A program made the position numbers and the translations under genes. The notes under the pieces are model-generated. The model searched no databases and was not told the origin of the DNA. It saw only the letters and a list, made by a program, of their open reading frames with translations. Of a stretch of DNA of 64,000 nt, positions 43,218 to 52,615 are shown in pieces. The stretch lies in assembly GCF_003385515.1 (NCBI RefSeq), contig NZ_QNVT01000010.1:124001-188000 (forward strand), written 5' to 3'. Origin of the DNA: Chryseobacterium pennae (GTDB lineage: Bacteria; Bacteroidota; Bacteroidia; Flavobacteriales; Weeksellaceae). Positions within the stretch are counted from its first letter, which is position 1. Each line of letters begins with the position of its first letter.

Positions 43218-44234
43218 ATGAAAAAAACGACTATAGATTATCTTAATTTTGGGTTGGCAGGCATTTTTATTGGAATGCTTATTCTCTATGGAGTTACCTT
43301 ACTTCAAAAAAAGGAATTTGATAGATTAAACTGGTCGGCAAAAATCATCGGTATAAAGCCTGAGTCGGTAGATGAAAAACCAGGAATGCTGAAGATTCTT
43401 GATGCTGTTTTCATCAATAGTTTTAATAAGTATGTAACCAAATTAGATGATGTTTCTCCTCTGTTGATTTTTTCCCACGAAGAATCAGATTCTGGCTCTT
43501 TTCGGACCCAAAATGATCTCTTACCTGATTCCTTATCTGTTAAATATTTTTCTTTTGAAGATAAAAAGTTTTATCATTTAAACGCAAAGCTTTCTTTGGA
43601 AAAAATGTATAATTGTTTAGAAGATAAAGATTTAGAGGCTAACTTGAAGATAGAGATTCATCCGGGTGGAAAGATTTCTTTGAAGGTTGAACAGCCGGAA
43701 TCTGAAAATTTCGGAACAAAATTAATACATAATTTTCAGGCCAAGGAAATTCCAGGAACATTAAAAATGCTGGTTGATGGTTCAGATCGGAAAGAGTATG
43801 ACTTTTCTCTGATGAAGGGGTTGTCCGATTATTCGGATATTCTTACTCAAAAATATCTATGGGAAGTAAAAATTGAAACTGAAGGTTCTGAGGATATTTT
43901 AAACACTTCAGCATATAACTTTTATGGTAAATCAATAAGAACGGATAATGAAACTTTTGAAGATGTCCTGTTAAGAGATATTCCGGAAAGCATTGTGATT
44001 AAATGGGGAAATAAACAACATTATGAAATTGGTTATTCTTTTGACGGTCAGGAAATTTTAGATGCTTTTAAAGATCTCGATAAGATAAAGAGTAGTGAAC
44101 CTGCAGTGATAACTTTTAAGTTATTAAAAAATTCTCTTCCAAAAGCTGAAATATCTAAAGCTGGGAAGACAATTAAGTTAAAAGATACTTACCCGAACTA
44201 TCCTGCAAAAATTAATTATAGATTGGGATGTTAA
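43218..44234 (+). CDS. Membrane-anchored hypothetical protein
   Basis: A 338-residue protein with one N-terminal membrane helix (about 10-28), then a soluble domain rich in Asp, Glu and Lys that should lie outside the membrane. I do not recognise a family or motif. It has 32 bases between it and the preceding small membrane-protein gene, so the two may be a pair. Confidence 0.65.
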   Translation: MKKTTIDYLNFGLAGIFIGMLILYGVTLLQKKEFDRLNWSAKIIGIKPESVDEKPGMLKILDAVFINSFNKYVTKLDDVSPLLIFSHEESDSGSFRTQNDLLPDSLSVKYFSFEDKKFYHLNAKLSLEKMYNCLEDKDLEANLKIEIHPGGKISLKVEQPESENFGTKLIHNFQAKEIPGTLKMLVDGSDRKEYDFSLMKGLSDYSDILTQKYLWEVKIETEGSEDILNTSAYNFYGKSIRTDNETFEDVLLRDIPESIVIKWGNKQHYEIGYSFDGQEILDAFKDLDKIKSSEPAVITFKLLKNSLPKAEISKAGKTIKLKDTYPNYPAKINYRLGC

Positions 44235-44263
44235 ATAGAAAATTCTGGAAGATCTTTTTAGAA

Positions 44264-44737
44264 TTAATACCTGATCCCGGTCTTTTTAAGAATAAAACTT
44301 AAAAGCCATATCGGCCCAATCAGCAGAAACTGGATATCTTTAAGAAAAGACGGCTTTTTTCCTTCAATCTTATGTCCGATAAACTGGAAAATCCATGTAA
44401 TCACAAAAACACCGAAGTAAAGTATCCAGGTTTGTTTGCCGAGGGTAATGTTGGTAAGATAAATACAATGTTCTGCCAAAAGCACAATCAAAATCATGGT
44501 GATTCCGATTAGTAAAGAAAGCCTTACATAATATAAACTTATCAGGGCAACAGCTACCAAACTTACAATACTGATACACCCAAAATAGGAAATGCAGAAA
44601 TGAGAGGAAGGAATTAAGGAAATAAATCCAAGGATAGAACAAAAAATAAGAGGTACACAAAACCAATGAATGAACTTGTTAGTCGCATTTCTATGGCTTT
44701 TACTATATTCTGCAAATAATAAATCAACCTTTCTCAT
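44264..44737 (-). CDS. DUF962/Mpo1-like membrane protein
   Basis: A 157-residue membrane protein of the DUF962 (YGL010w/Mpo1) family. The N-terminal YSKSHRNATNKFIHWFCVPL and the C-terminal FIGHKIEGKKPS segment carry the conserved histidines; four or five hydrophobic helices lie between. Yeast Mpo1 is an Fe(II)-dependent dioxygenase that alpha-oxidises 2-hydroxy fatty acids. A similar activity in bacteria is likely from homology but not shown. Convergent with the hypothetical gene before it. Confidence 0.85.
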   Translation of the reverse strand: MRKVDLLFAEYSKSHRNATNKFIHWFCVPLIFCSILGFISLIPSSHFCISYFGCISIVSLVAVALISLYYVRLSLLIGITMILIVLLAEHCIYLTNITLGKQTWILYFGVFVITWIFQFIGHKIEGKKPSFLKDIQFLLIGPIWLLSFILKKTGIRY

Positions 44738-44774
44738 ACTGACAGGAATTGGATAATTGCTAAAATAATAAAAT

Positions 44775-44806
44775 TTTGTAATCAGTGGTAAGATTGCTTA
44801 CATTTG
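44775..44806 (+). promoter_or_regulatory. Promoter of the AraC gene
   Basis: TTTG (44775-44778), 20 bases, TACATTTG (44799-44806), then four bases to the ATG at 44811. This predicts a leaderless or nearly leaderless mRNA. Confidence 0.7.
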
Positions 44807-44810
44807 TGTT

Positions 44811-45656
44811 ATGTCTGCCTTAGAAAAGTTCGGAGTAGAAATATCTACGGAACGTAATATTTTTGAAAGAATTGCCGTTGATAAACCCTTTCGGCCTGAA
44901 AATCCGGCATTTATTTTTATTAAATCAGGAACCATAAAACTTCGCCAGCACTTCAGTGATCTGGAAGTTTCTGCCAATATGTTTATGGTAACAGATCCAC
45001 AGACTATTTATGAAGTAGTAGCGGTAAGTGATGACTTTCAATCAAGAATGGTTTCCTATAAAAGGGATTTTATTTCGGCGCTATCGTTAAAATTCAATAG
45101 ACTGATTACATACCGATATTTCAGACAGCAGATGAATAAAGGTGTTCCCTTTCCTGAGAATGAAATGGAAGTGGTCTGGAAAAGTGTCAATTTCCTGAAA
45201 TTTATCCTTGATTCTGAAACTGAAATGCTGTACAAAAAAGAAATGGTAGAACATCTTTTCTCTGTTTTCTGTTATCAGATGGCCGGAATTATTTCAAAGG
45301 AAGATAATAATTCCATGAACCAGATGTCCAGACAGGAAGAAATTGTATTCGTTTTTCTTACTGATCTTTCCGAGCATCATCTCACAGAGAGAACGGTAGA
45401 GTTCTATGCCGAAAGACAATCCATTACAACCAGACATTTGTCAGCAGTAATCAAAGAGGTAACAGGGAAGTCAGCAAGCCAGATTATTGCTTTAATTGTG
45501 ATTAATGAAGCAAAAGTACTTCTAAACTCTTCTAATAAACCTGTTTCTGAGATTTCTTCTATCCTTGGTTTTAGCGATCAGTATGCATTTTCTCACTTTT
45601 TTAAAAAACATCTGGAGGTAAGCCCAAGACAATACAGGCATCAGTTCGAAAGCTAA
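44811..45656 (+). CDS. AraC-family transcriptional regulator
   Basis: A 281-residue regulator with an N-terminal effector domain of unknown ligand and a C-terminal pair of helix-turn-helix motifs (about 185-280, with ERQSITTRHLSAVIKEVTGKSASQII and PVSEISSILGFSDQYAFSHFFKKHLEVSPRQYR seen in parts). It is followed by the TolC/EmrA/EmrB operon on the same strand after 89 bases, which holds a separate promoter and repeats that may be its operators. It is therefore probably the local regulator of the efflux system. Its mRNA seems to start at or near the ATG. Confidence 0.9.
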   Translation: MSALEKFGVEISTERNIFERIAVDKPFRPENPAFIFIKSGTIKLRQHFSDLEVSANMFMVTDPQTIYEVVAVSDDFQSRMVSYKRDFISALSLKFNRLITYRYFRQQMNKGVPFPENEMEVVWKSVNFLKFILDSETEMLYKKEMVEHLFSVFCYQMAGIISKEDNNSMNQMSRQEEIVFVFLTDLSEHHLTERTVEFYAERQSITTRHLSAVIKEVTGKSASQIIALIVINEAKVLLNSSNKPVSEISSILGFSDQYAFSHFFKKHLEVSPRQYRHQFES

Positions 45657-45662
45657 AATCTT

Positions 45663-45700
45663 ACATTTGAACATCTTTTTCCAAAAATCAAACATTTGAT
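45663..45700 (+). promoter_or_regulatory. Possible AraC operator before the efflux operon
   Basis: Direct repeats ACATTTGA at 45663-45670 and 45692-45699, 29 bases apart (about three helical turns). The second lies in a perfect inverted repeat ATCAAA-CA-TTTGAT (45687-45700) that overlaps the -33 element. Confidence 0.45.
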
Positions 45701-45725
45701 TGAATTTGTTGTTGTCCTAACTTTG
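45695..45725 (+). promoter_or_regulatory. Promoter of the efflux operon
   Basis: TTTG (45695-45698), 19 bases, TAACTTTG (45718-45725): an exact Bacteroidota promoter, start near 45732, ATG at 45746. Confidence 0.8.
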
Positions 45726-45745
45726 CATCTGTAAAACAAGGTAAA

Positions 45746-47056
45746 ATGACAAAGAAAATAAAAACAGCACTATCAGTTCTGATAGCAGCTTTTCCTGCGC
45801 TGTTTTTTTCACAACAGATTAAACAGTTGACCGCAGGGGAGATTGCTGAACTGGCAGTTCAGAATCATCAGCAGTTGAAGGTTTCCGCTCAGAATATTGA
45901 TATTGCAAAACAGAATATCAATGTTGTTAAGCTTCAGAAACTTCCAACCATCACGGCTTCTACAAGCCAATTCTATTTGGGAGATGCAGTAGCCATCGAT
46001 AAAGATTTTTCAAATTCTACAAAGGTTCCTATGCCTCATTATGGAAGCTCCTATGCTGTTCAGGCAACGCAGCTGATCTTTAAAGGAGGGTTGGTAAATA
46101 AATCTATTGAAATGGCAGGGCTTCGTGAACAGCTTTCTGAACTGGATCTGGAGAAAAATAAACAGGATGTGAAATTTTTAGTAATTTCAAACTATCTGGA
46201 TGTCTACAAGATTATCAATCAGGAAGACGTGTTTCAGAATAACAAAAAGTTAGCTCAGGAACGTCTTAAGAATATTCAGAAATTCTATCAGCAGGGGATG
46301 GTGACCAGAAACGAAGTGATTCGTGGTGAGCTTGCCCTTAAAAATCTGGATCAGGGTATTCTGACGCTTTCAAATAATAAAAAAATCCTTAATTATAATT
46401 TAAATATTGCTTTAGGTTTATCTTCTGATACTGAAATTGTTCCTACTGAAAATCTGGAAAATAAAGAATCAGGAATCGGAATAGATTATTATATGAATCT
46501 TGCTCACGAAAGCAATCCGGTGTTGAAGTCAGCACAGAAAAATATAGCAGTAGCCGATAAAAATATTGAAATTATTAAAACCGATAATTCACCTACTGTA
46601 GCAGGATTTGGCGGATATACTTTACAAAGACCAATTACTACGAGAAACCCTGTCTTGGATATGTATTCAGGAGGTTGGCAGACAGGTGTTTCTCTTAGTT
46701 ACAATATCGATACCCTGTATAAAACAAAAGAAAAAGTAAAATTAGGTGAACTGCAGAAGAATCAGGCCAATGATGCGATGACTTTGGTTCAACAGAATGT
46801 AGATATGGGAGTGAATGCAGCGTATACCAAATATCAGGAGTCTATTCAGCAGGCAGATATTTTAAATGATTCCAAAAGGCTGGCAGAGGAAAACTATAAA
46901 ATTACCGAAGCCAAATATCTGAATCAATTGGCTGTACAGGCGGAAATGATTGATGCTCAAAACCAGAAACTGCAATCGGAATTGGATTATGCCAATGCAG
47001 AGATCAATGTTTTGTATCAATATTATAACCTTTTGAAAGCTACGGGAACACTTTAA
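45746..47056 (+). CDS. TolC-family outer-membrane efflux protein
   Basis: A 436-residue outer-membrane factor with a signal peptide (about 1-21, ending LFFSQQ) and two repeats of long helices and strands typical of TolC (for example LAVQNHQQLKVSAQNIDIAKQ at the start of the first helix). It forms the trunk through which the inner pump expels its substrate. It is the first of three genes: the adaptor starts 22 bases after it. The operon carries its own promoter and probably answers to the upstream AraC protein. Confidence 0.92.
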   Translation: MTKKIKTALSVLIAAFPALFFSQQIKQLTAGEIAELAVQNHQQLKVSAQNIDIAKQNINVVKLQKLPTITASTSQFYLGDAVAIDKDFSNSTKVPMPHYGSSYAVQATQLIFKGGLVNKSIEMAGLREQLSELDLEKNKQDVKFLVISNYLDVYKIINQEDVFQNNKKLAQERLKNIQKFYQQGMVTRNEVIRGELALKNLDQGILTLSNNKKILNYNLNIALGLSSDTEIVPTENLENKESGIGIDYYMNLAHESNPVLKSAQKNIAVADKNIEIIKTDNSPTVAGFGGYTLQRPITTRNPVLDMYSGGWQTGVSLSYNIDTLYKTKEKVKLGELQKNQANDAMTLVQQNVDMGVNAAYTKYQESIQQADILNDSKRLAEENYKITEAKYLNQLAVQAEMIDAQNQKLQSELDYANAEINVLYQYYNLLKATGTL

Positions 47057-47078
47057 TTTTTAAACTGAAATCAACACA

Positions 47079-48197
47079 ATGGAAAACAAGGAACAAACTA
47101 CTCAAAATACTACATCAACTCCCGCAAAACCAGCGGCAGACAACAAAAAAAAGCAGAATAAGAAAAATAAAATCAGAGCGATTATTTCCAATATCGTCGT
47201 TTTTCTGGTGATTGGATTCGGATTATTCTGGCTTATTCGTGAATATTTTCACATCGGAAATAAAACCTATACAGAAGCGGCTCAGGTAGAAGAATTCATT
47301 AACCCGATCAACACAAGGGTTTCTGCTTATATCAAAGAAATTAAATTTATTGAGCACCAAAGAGTTAAAAAAGGAGATACACTGGTTATTTTGGATGAAC
47401 GTGAAATCATTACCCAACTGGGACAGGCAGAAGCAGCTTACCAAAATGCTATGGCTCAGAAAACAGCAACCAGCTCTTCTGTAAATACAGTTTCCAATAA
47501 CGTAAATGTAATGGAATCTAATATTGCAGGGGCAAAAGCAAGACTTTGGAATGCTGAGCAGAATCTGAACAGATACAAAAACCTTTTATCTGCAGAAGCG
47601 GTAACAAGACAACAGTACGATCAGGTAAAAACTGAATATGATGCCCAGAAAGCAGCCTATGAGACGTTGGTGAACCAAAAACAATCGGCAAATCTTTCTA
47701 CTACAGAAGTGAAAAGCAGATTGGGAATTAACGAGGCAGAGATTAAAAGAACAAAATCTGCACTGGATATGGCGAGAATCAACCTTTCTTATACTGTTAT
47801 TACTGCTCCTTACGATGGAGTGATGGGAAGAAGAACAATTTCTGAAGGTCAATTGATTCAGCCGGGTCAGCAAGTAGCAACCATCGTATTAAACGGTCAG
47901 AAGTGGGTAACAGCCAACTTCCTTGAAAGCCAGATGCCTAATATTAAAGTAGGAGAGAAGATGATAATGACGGCAGATGCATTGGGTGGAAAGCAGTTTG
48001 AAGGAGTTGTAACCGCTGTTTCTGCTGCTACCGGATCAAGATATTCAAGTGTGCCAACCGATAATTCGACCGGTAACTTCATTAAAGTACAGCAGAGAAT
48101 CCCTGTAAGAATAGAGTTCACTGCTTCCAACAAAAAAGAAGATCTGGAGAAGTTAAGTGCAGGAATGAATATGAATGTGAATATTAATAAAGACTAG
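47079..48197 (+). CDS. HlyD/EmrA-family periplasmic adaptor
   Basis: A 372-residue membrane-fusion protein. An N-terminal Asn/Gln/Lys-rich cytosolic tail is followed by one membrane helix (about 31-52), a biotinyl-lipoyl domain split around a coiled-coil hairpin (about 85-230), and a beta-barrel domain (PYDGVMGRRTISEGQLIQPG, then NGQKWVTANFLESQ). This layout matches EmrA, which links the EmrB pump to the outer-membrane TolC. It is followed after 100 bases by the EmrB-like pump gene. Confidence 0.92.
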   Translation: MENKEQTTQNTTSTPAKPAADNKKKQNKKNKIRAIISNIVVFLVIGFGLFWLIREYFHIGNKTYTEAAQVEEFINPINTRVSAYIKEIKFIEHQRVKKGDTLVILDEREIITQLGQAEAAYQNAMAQKTATSSSVNTVSNNVNVMESNIAGAKARLWNAEQNLNRYKNLLSAEAVTRQQYDQVKTEYDAQKAAYETLVNQKQSANLSTTEVKSRLGINEAEIKRTKSALDMARINLSYTVITAPYDGVMGRRTISEGQLIQPGQQVATIVLNGQKWVTANFLESQMPNIKVGEKMIMTADALGGKQFEGVVTAVSAATGSRYSSVPTDNSTGNFIKVQQRIPVRIEFTASNKKEDLEKLSAGMNMNVNINKD

Positions 48198-48297
48198 AAG
48201 ATGGAAGATATCAGATTCCAGGCATTATGGAGTGTAAAGAATTAAGGTTGAATATTGAAAGTCTGCCATCTGATATCTGAAATCTATTATCTACAAT

Positions 48298-49890
48298 ATG
48301 TACAACAAAGGATTATATAACGACTGGGTACCTAAACCCATACAGCTCCTGCTGATTGTATTGCTGCTTGCTGTGGTAATGCCGATTGGTGGGGTGTATA
48401 CCGGGAACATTAGCTCTTTGGTGAGTGGTACCGGAGCGATGACAGAATATTTTATGTGGGCAAATTATGCAACCACTATTGGAATGGGAGCGTGTATGCC
48501 GGTTGTTATCAGAATTAAAATGAGATTTAAAGTAAGAGACAAATTGGTGCTGTTATTGGTTCTTTTAGGATTATTAAGCTACATCAATTCTACTACTTTA
48601 CAGCCGATGATCTTTGTTTTTTCCGCTTTACTGATCGGATTTATGAAGATGATGGTAACTATAGAACTCTTCCTGCCATTGATGGTAATGATTGGGAACA
48701 GAGGGATTTTTTATGGAGCATTTTATACATTTGTTCTGGTGATGAATCAGGTAGCTGTGTATTATTCAGCAGAGTTTGCTCTTCTTTATAATTGGCAGCA
48801 GTATTATGTTTTTACAGCAGTTTTATGCTTTATTTTAGCTTTGATACACTGGATTTTCATGCATAACAAATACTTTGCCCTGAAAGTTCCATTGCATTAT
48901 ATTGACTGGCTGAGTATCCTGCTTTTCATTTCAACCTTTATGTTTTCGGCCTATGTGTATGCATTCGGAAGACAACAGGACTGGTTGAATTCAAAGAATA
49001 TCATTAATGCAAGTATTGCAGCTTTTGTAAGTTTTGCATTGCTTTCCATTCGGCAGTTAACTTTAAAGAGACCTTATCTTTCTTTTAAAATTTTTACAAA
49101 AAGTAATGTACAGAACGGTTTATTTATGCTGTTCTGGCTGGGGATGTTCTTAGGAACGGCTTCCCTTCAGAATACTTTTGCTGTAGGAGTTTTAGGGTAT
49201 GATCAGTTAACCAATGCGAAACTGAGCATGATGATGATTCCGGGAATCATGGTGGCTGGGGTGATTGCTATATTTTGGTTTAAAAAAGAAAAACCATTGA
49301 AAATGTATATTTTTTCAGGATTTGCAGGAATGATAGGATATGCAATTATCATGTATTTTTCCATGGTTCTGGAATTCAATTATGATAACTGGTACTTACC
49401 TATGTTTTTAAAAGGCTATGGAATGTGTTCCCTGTTTATCTCTGTGTGGTTTTATACTTTAGACAAGCTTGAAATGGATGAAATGCTGGCAGCGATCGGA
49501 TTGGTATTGGTTTGGAGAACCTTCTTAGCTGTAGGTATTTTTTCAACCCTATATTCATGGTTACAGTACCGTTTTCAGGTTACCGCAATAGGAGATCTTG
49601 CTGTTTATATGGATGGCATGACGGTAACTCCGCAGAATGTGATAGCCAATATGAAAGCCATTCAGCTTAATGCGATTCTGGTAGCCACTAAAAAGATATT
49701 CGGATTTATAATTCTGATTGGTTTTGGAGTCCTTTTGTATGTGGTAACCCATCATTTCGGGGCTAAAAGATTCCAGTATTTCAAATTTATCAGAGTACTT
49801 GGCGGGAAATCTGTTATTGCAAGAAGAAGACTTCGTGAACGCAAAAGATTATTAGAAGAAATAAAAGACGCAGCAGGGCCTGCGATGTAA
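48298..49890 (+). CDS. EmrB-type MFS drug:proton antiporter (DHA2, about 14 TM)
   Basis: A 530-residue polytopic protein with about 14 hydrophobic segments. It belongs by context and topology to the DHA2 drug:H+ antiporters, though the classical motif sequences are weakly conserved, as in Bacteroidota EmrB relatives. The charged C-terminus (LRERKRLLEEIKD) is cytosolic. With the TolC and EmrA genes before it, it makes a tripartite efflux pump for hydrophobic compounds. Substrate unknown. No terminator hairpin was clear after the stop. Confidence 0.82.
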   Translation: MYNKGLYNDWVPKPIQLLLIVLLLAVVMPIGGVYTGNISSLVSGTGAMTEYFMWANYATTIGMGACMPVVIRIKMRFKVRDKLVLLLVLLGLLSYINSTTLQPMIFVFSALLIGFMKMMVTIELFLPLMVMIGNRGIFYGAFYTFVLVMNQVAVYYSAEFALLYNWQQYYVFTAVLCFILALIHWIFMHNKYFALKVPLHYIDWLSILLFISTFMFSAYVYAFGRQQDWLNSKNIINASIAAFVSFALLSIRQLTLKRPYLSFKIFTKSNVQNGLFMLFWLGMFLGTASLQNTFAVGVLGYDQLTNAKLSMMMIPGIMVAGVIAIFWFKKEKPLKMYIFSGFAGMIGYAIIMYFSMVLEFNYDNWYLPMFLKGYGMCSLFISVWFYTLDKLEMDEMLAAIGLVLVWRTFLAVGIFSTLYSWLQYRFQVTAIGDLAVYMDGMTVTPQNVIANMKAIQLNAILVATKKIFGFIILIGFGVLLYVVTHHFGAKRFQYFKFIRVLGGKSVIARRRLRERKRLLEEIKDAAGPAM

Positions 49891-49963
49891 AGATACCTTG
49901 TTTTTCACTGTAAGATCCTGGTCCTTAGTTGGGCTGGGATCTTATTATTTTTGGTAGGGAAGT

Positions 49964-50104
49964 GGGAGGCTGGAAGAGGGAAGTTATGATAGACGGTTAA
50001 GATCTATATCTCAATTTTTATAGATGGAATACTGCATATTGAACTTAAGTTTTATAAGGCGGGAAGCGGGAGGCTGGAAGAGGGAAGTTATGATAGACGG
50101 TTAA
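49964..50104. repeat. 37-bp direct repeat (two copies) with a related inverted copy nearby
   Basis: GGGAGGCTGGAAGAGGG and the following 20 bases occur at 49964-50000 and again at 50068-50104. A partial inverted relative (TTCCATCTTCCAGCCT) follows near 50185-50200. The whole 49891-50296 spacer is otherwise non-coding. Confidence 0.85.
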
Positions 50105-50260
50105 AGACTGTTGCTCAGTGTAAGAAAATTATTGAAAAGTAGTTATAGCTATACTGATGACATAAATAACTTCCTGTCCCCAGCTTCCATCTTCCAGCCT
50201 TTACATCAAAAAAGTGAAAAATTTCATCTTTTCTTATTTTTATTGTTTCTAAATAAGAAT

Positions 50261-50268
50261 TACCTTTG
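50261..50268 (+). promoter_or_regulatory. -7 element of the siderophore-type receptor
   Basis: TACCTTTG, an exact TAnnTTTG match 28 bases before the ATG at 50297. No clear Fur box was seen. Confidence 0.5.
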
Positions 50269-50296
50269 CCGGATTATAAAACTTTGATTTGAAGGA

Positions 50297-52507
50297 ATGA
50301 AAAAGCAGTACGCATTCATAGGTCTATTGGCATCGGGATTACTATTTTCCCAAACTGTTAGAGATTCTGTAGCCTCTAAAGGTATAGAAGATGTTGTCAT
50401 CGTAGCATCCAGAAAACCTACCAAAATATCTGAGATTCCCGGTACCGTTTGGGTTGTTCAGAAAGAAAAAATTCAGGAACAGGCCAAAAGCGGGGTTCCG
50501 ATTAAGGAAATGTTATCCATTTTAATTCCAAGTATGGATATTGGTCCGCAAGGAAGAACAAACTACGGACAGAATATGAGAGGACGTTCTGCCCTGGTAA
50601 TGATTGACGGAGTTTCTTTGAACAGTATCCGTGCCATCAGCCGTCAGCTGGATGCCATTGATCCGTTTAATATTGAAAGAATCGAGGTGCTTTCCGGAGC
50701 CAGCTCTGTCTACGGTGGAAATGCAACCGGTGGTATCATTAATATTATTACAAAAATACCATCCAAAAAAGGAATCAGCGGAGAAACTGAACTGGGTGTA
50801 CGTACAGGATTTATGGGAAAAGATGACCATGATTTCCGTGCAGCACAATCTATTGCAGGAAAAGGAGAAAAGTTCTTCGGGAGACTGGGAATTGCTTATC
50901 AGCAGAATGGTGGAGTATATGGAGCTGATCAGAAACAGCTTTTTACAGATATTACCCAAACCGATCTTCAGTATAACCAATCTATTGATGTCCTTGCAAC
51001 CGGAGGATATCAATTTAACAACAAGCATAAAATAACAGCTTCTGTTCAATATTATAACTCAAAATTCAATGGTGACAGAAGTTTATATTTAGGACAAAAC
51101 CTAAGCGCATTTACCAAGAAAGACGGAAGTCTACTGGAGATGAGAGATGGGTTTTCTTCCGATAAAAATGTAGGTACAGAGCGCTATATGGCAACAGTAG
51201 CCTACAATGGAAATAATATTCTGGGTGGGCAGGGTCTTTATATTCAGCTTGCCACGAGAGGAGAAAAACTAGGATTTTATCCTTTCCCCGGAAATGTAAA
51301 GCTGGACAAAACGAGTATGGCTTATATGTCTTCTTCACAGCAGGATACTTATTATTCTGGAATTAAAGCTTTATTGTCAAAATCATGGAAGGGATTGAAT
51401 GTTACTTATGGAGCTGATATAGATTTTGAAAAGTTTGAAGGAACACAATCGGTATATGATATTACTAAAACAATGTCCAGTGGCGGATTAATTAACCAGA
51501 CTCAATACAGGTTAGGAAGATATCCTACTAACCATTCTCAAAGTTATGCAGGATATGTTCAGGCAAAATTTAACATTATTCCAAAGTTACAGCTTAATGC
51601 AGGAGTACGTTACCAGCACATCAACGTAAAAATGGATGATTTTGTAGGCTCTGTACAACAGACACAGATTGCTATGGGATATGGAGCCTCCGCTTCAGCC
51701 ATTCCGGGAGGAGAAAGCTCATATAATGTCACATTAGCCAATGCCGGATTACTGTATAAAATCAGTGAGCAGCACCAGGCATGGGGAACATTCTCCCAAG
51801 GTGCAAGCTTAGCAGATCCTGCTAAATATTATGGAATAGGAACCTATAAACTGAACGGAACCCATTGGGATGTAGTTTCCAGTATCAATGTCAAAGAGCA
51901 GCCTTTACAGGCCATCAAAACCAATCAGTTTGAAGTAGGATACCGTATTAATAAAGGTGGGTTGAGAGCACAGGTTGCCGGATTCTTAAGTAATTCTGAC
52001 AAAACTGTAGCTGTAGATAAAAATACATTCCAGATTCTTGTTAATGACCTGAAATTAAGAAATATGGGAATTGAAGCTGAGATTTCTTATTCTATGAACA
52101 ACGGAGTGTATTTCGGAGCAAGTGGATTATTGATCAAATCTGAAGTAGACAATAAGGGCGAATGGCAGAAACAGGAAATTTACAATGCTTCTCCATCAAA
52201 ATTAGTAACATACATTGGATATAACGTGAAAAACTGGTCGTTCAGGTTCCAGTCTTTACAGAATTTCAAGCAGAAGGATGAGCTTAATAATGTAGTGGAA
52301 GGATACAATACATCAGACCTTATGATAGGCTACCGATTCCAGTTTGGGAAGTTCAATCTTGGAATTCAGAATCTGTTCAATACGGATTACCAGACCATCT
52401 GGAGCAAGCGTTCCCAGATTTTATACTCAAGCTACGGAATTCCGGACTTGTTTAATTATAAAGGAAGAGGCAGAACATTCAACCTGTCTTATACTTTTGA
52501 ATTTTAA
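50297..52507 (+). CDS. TonB-dependent siderophore-type receptor
   Basis: A 736-residue outer-membrane receptor. A signal peptide (about 1-19, ending LFSQ) leads to a plug domain (about 30-155, with ERIEVLSGASSVYGGNATGGIINIIT) and a barrel ending in LSYTFEF. It is followed by a siderophore-interacting protein gene, which makes iron-siderophore uptake the most likely role. A hairpin at 52558-52594 lies between them, so the second gene may depend on read-through or its own promoter. Confidence 0.88.
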   Translation: MKKQYAFIGLLASGLLFSQTVRDSVASKGIEDVVIVASRKPTKISEIPGTVWVVQKEKIQEQAKSGVPIKEMLSILIPSMDIGPQGRTNYGQNMRGRSALVMIDGVSLNSIRAISRQLDAIDPFNIERIEVLSGASSVYGGNATGGIINIITKIPSKKGISGETELGVRTGFMGKDDHDFRAAQSIAGKGEKFFGRLGIAYQQNGGVYGADQKQLFTDITQTDLQYNQSIDVLATGGYQFNNKHKITASVQYYNSKFNGDRSLYLGQNLSAFTKKDGSLLEMRDGFSSDKNVGTERYMATVAYNGNNILGGQGLYIQLATRGEKLGFYPFPGNVKLDKTSMAYMSSSQQDTYYSGIKALLSKSWKGLNVTYGADIDFEKFEGTQSVYDITKTMSSGGLINQTQYRLGRYPTNHSQSYAGYVQAKFNIIPKLQLNAGVRYQHINVKMDDFVGSVQQTQIAMGYGASASAIPGGESSYNVTLANAGLLYKISEQHQAWGTFSQGASLADPAKYYGIGTYKLNGTHWDVVSSINVKEQPLQAIKTNQFEVGYRINKGGLRAQVAGFLSNSDKTVAVDKNTFQILVNDLKLRNMGIEAEISYSMNNGVYFGASGLLIKSEVDNKGEWQKQEIYNASPSKLVTYIGYNVKNWSFRFQSLQNFKQKDELNNVVEGYNTSDLMIGYRFQFGKFNLGIQNLFNTDYQTIWSKRSQILYSSYGIPDLFNYKGRGRTFNLSYTFEF

Positions 52508-52557
52508 AAAAATAAGATTAAGGTATTATGCCTTAGTCTGAATCAAATACTTTCTAT

Positions 52558-52594
52558 AAATCCGGTTTCTGATATTGATCGGAAGCCGGATTTT
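52558..52594 (+). terminator. Hairpin between the receptor and SIP genes
   Basis: AAATCCGGTTTC (52558-52569) pairs with GAAGCCGGATTT (52582-52593, one mismatch/wobble). Only a short T-tract follows. Confidence 0.6.
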
Positions 52595-52615
52595 AACTTA
52601 AAAATAAATTCAGTT

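Noticed and set aside
48206..48278. Terminator between EmrA- and EmrB-like genes
   Set aside because: The inverted repeat AGATATCAGAT/ATCTGATATCT has a 51-base gap and no T-run, so it is unlikely to stop transcription.
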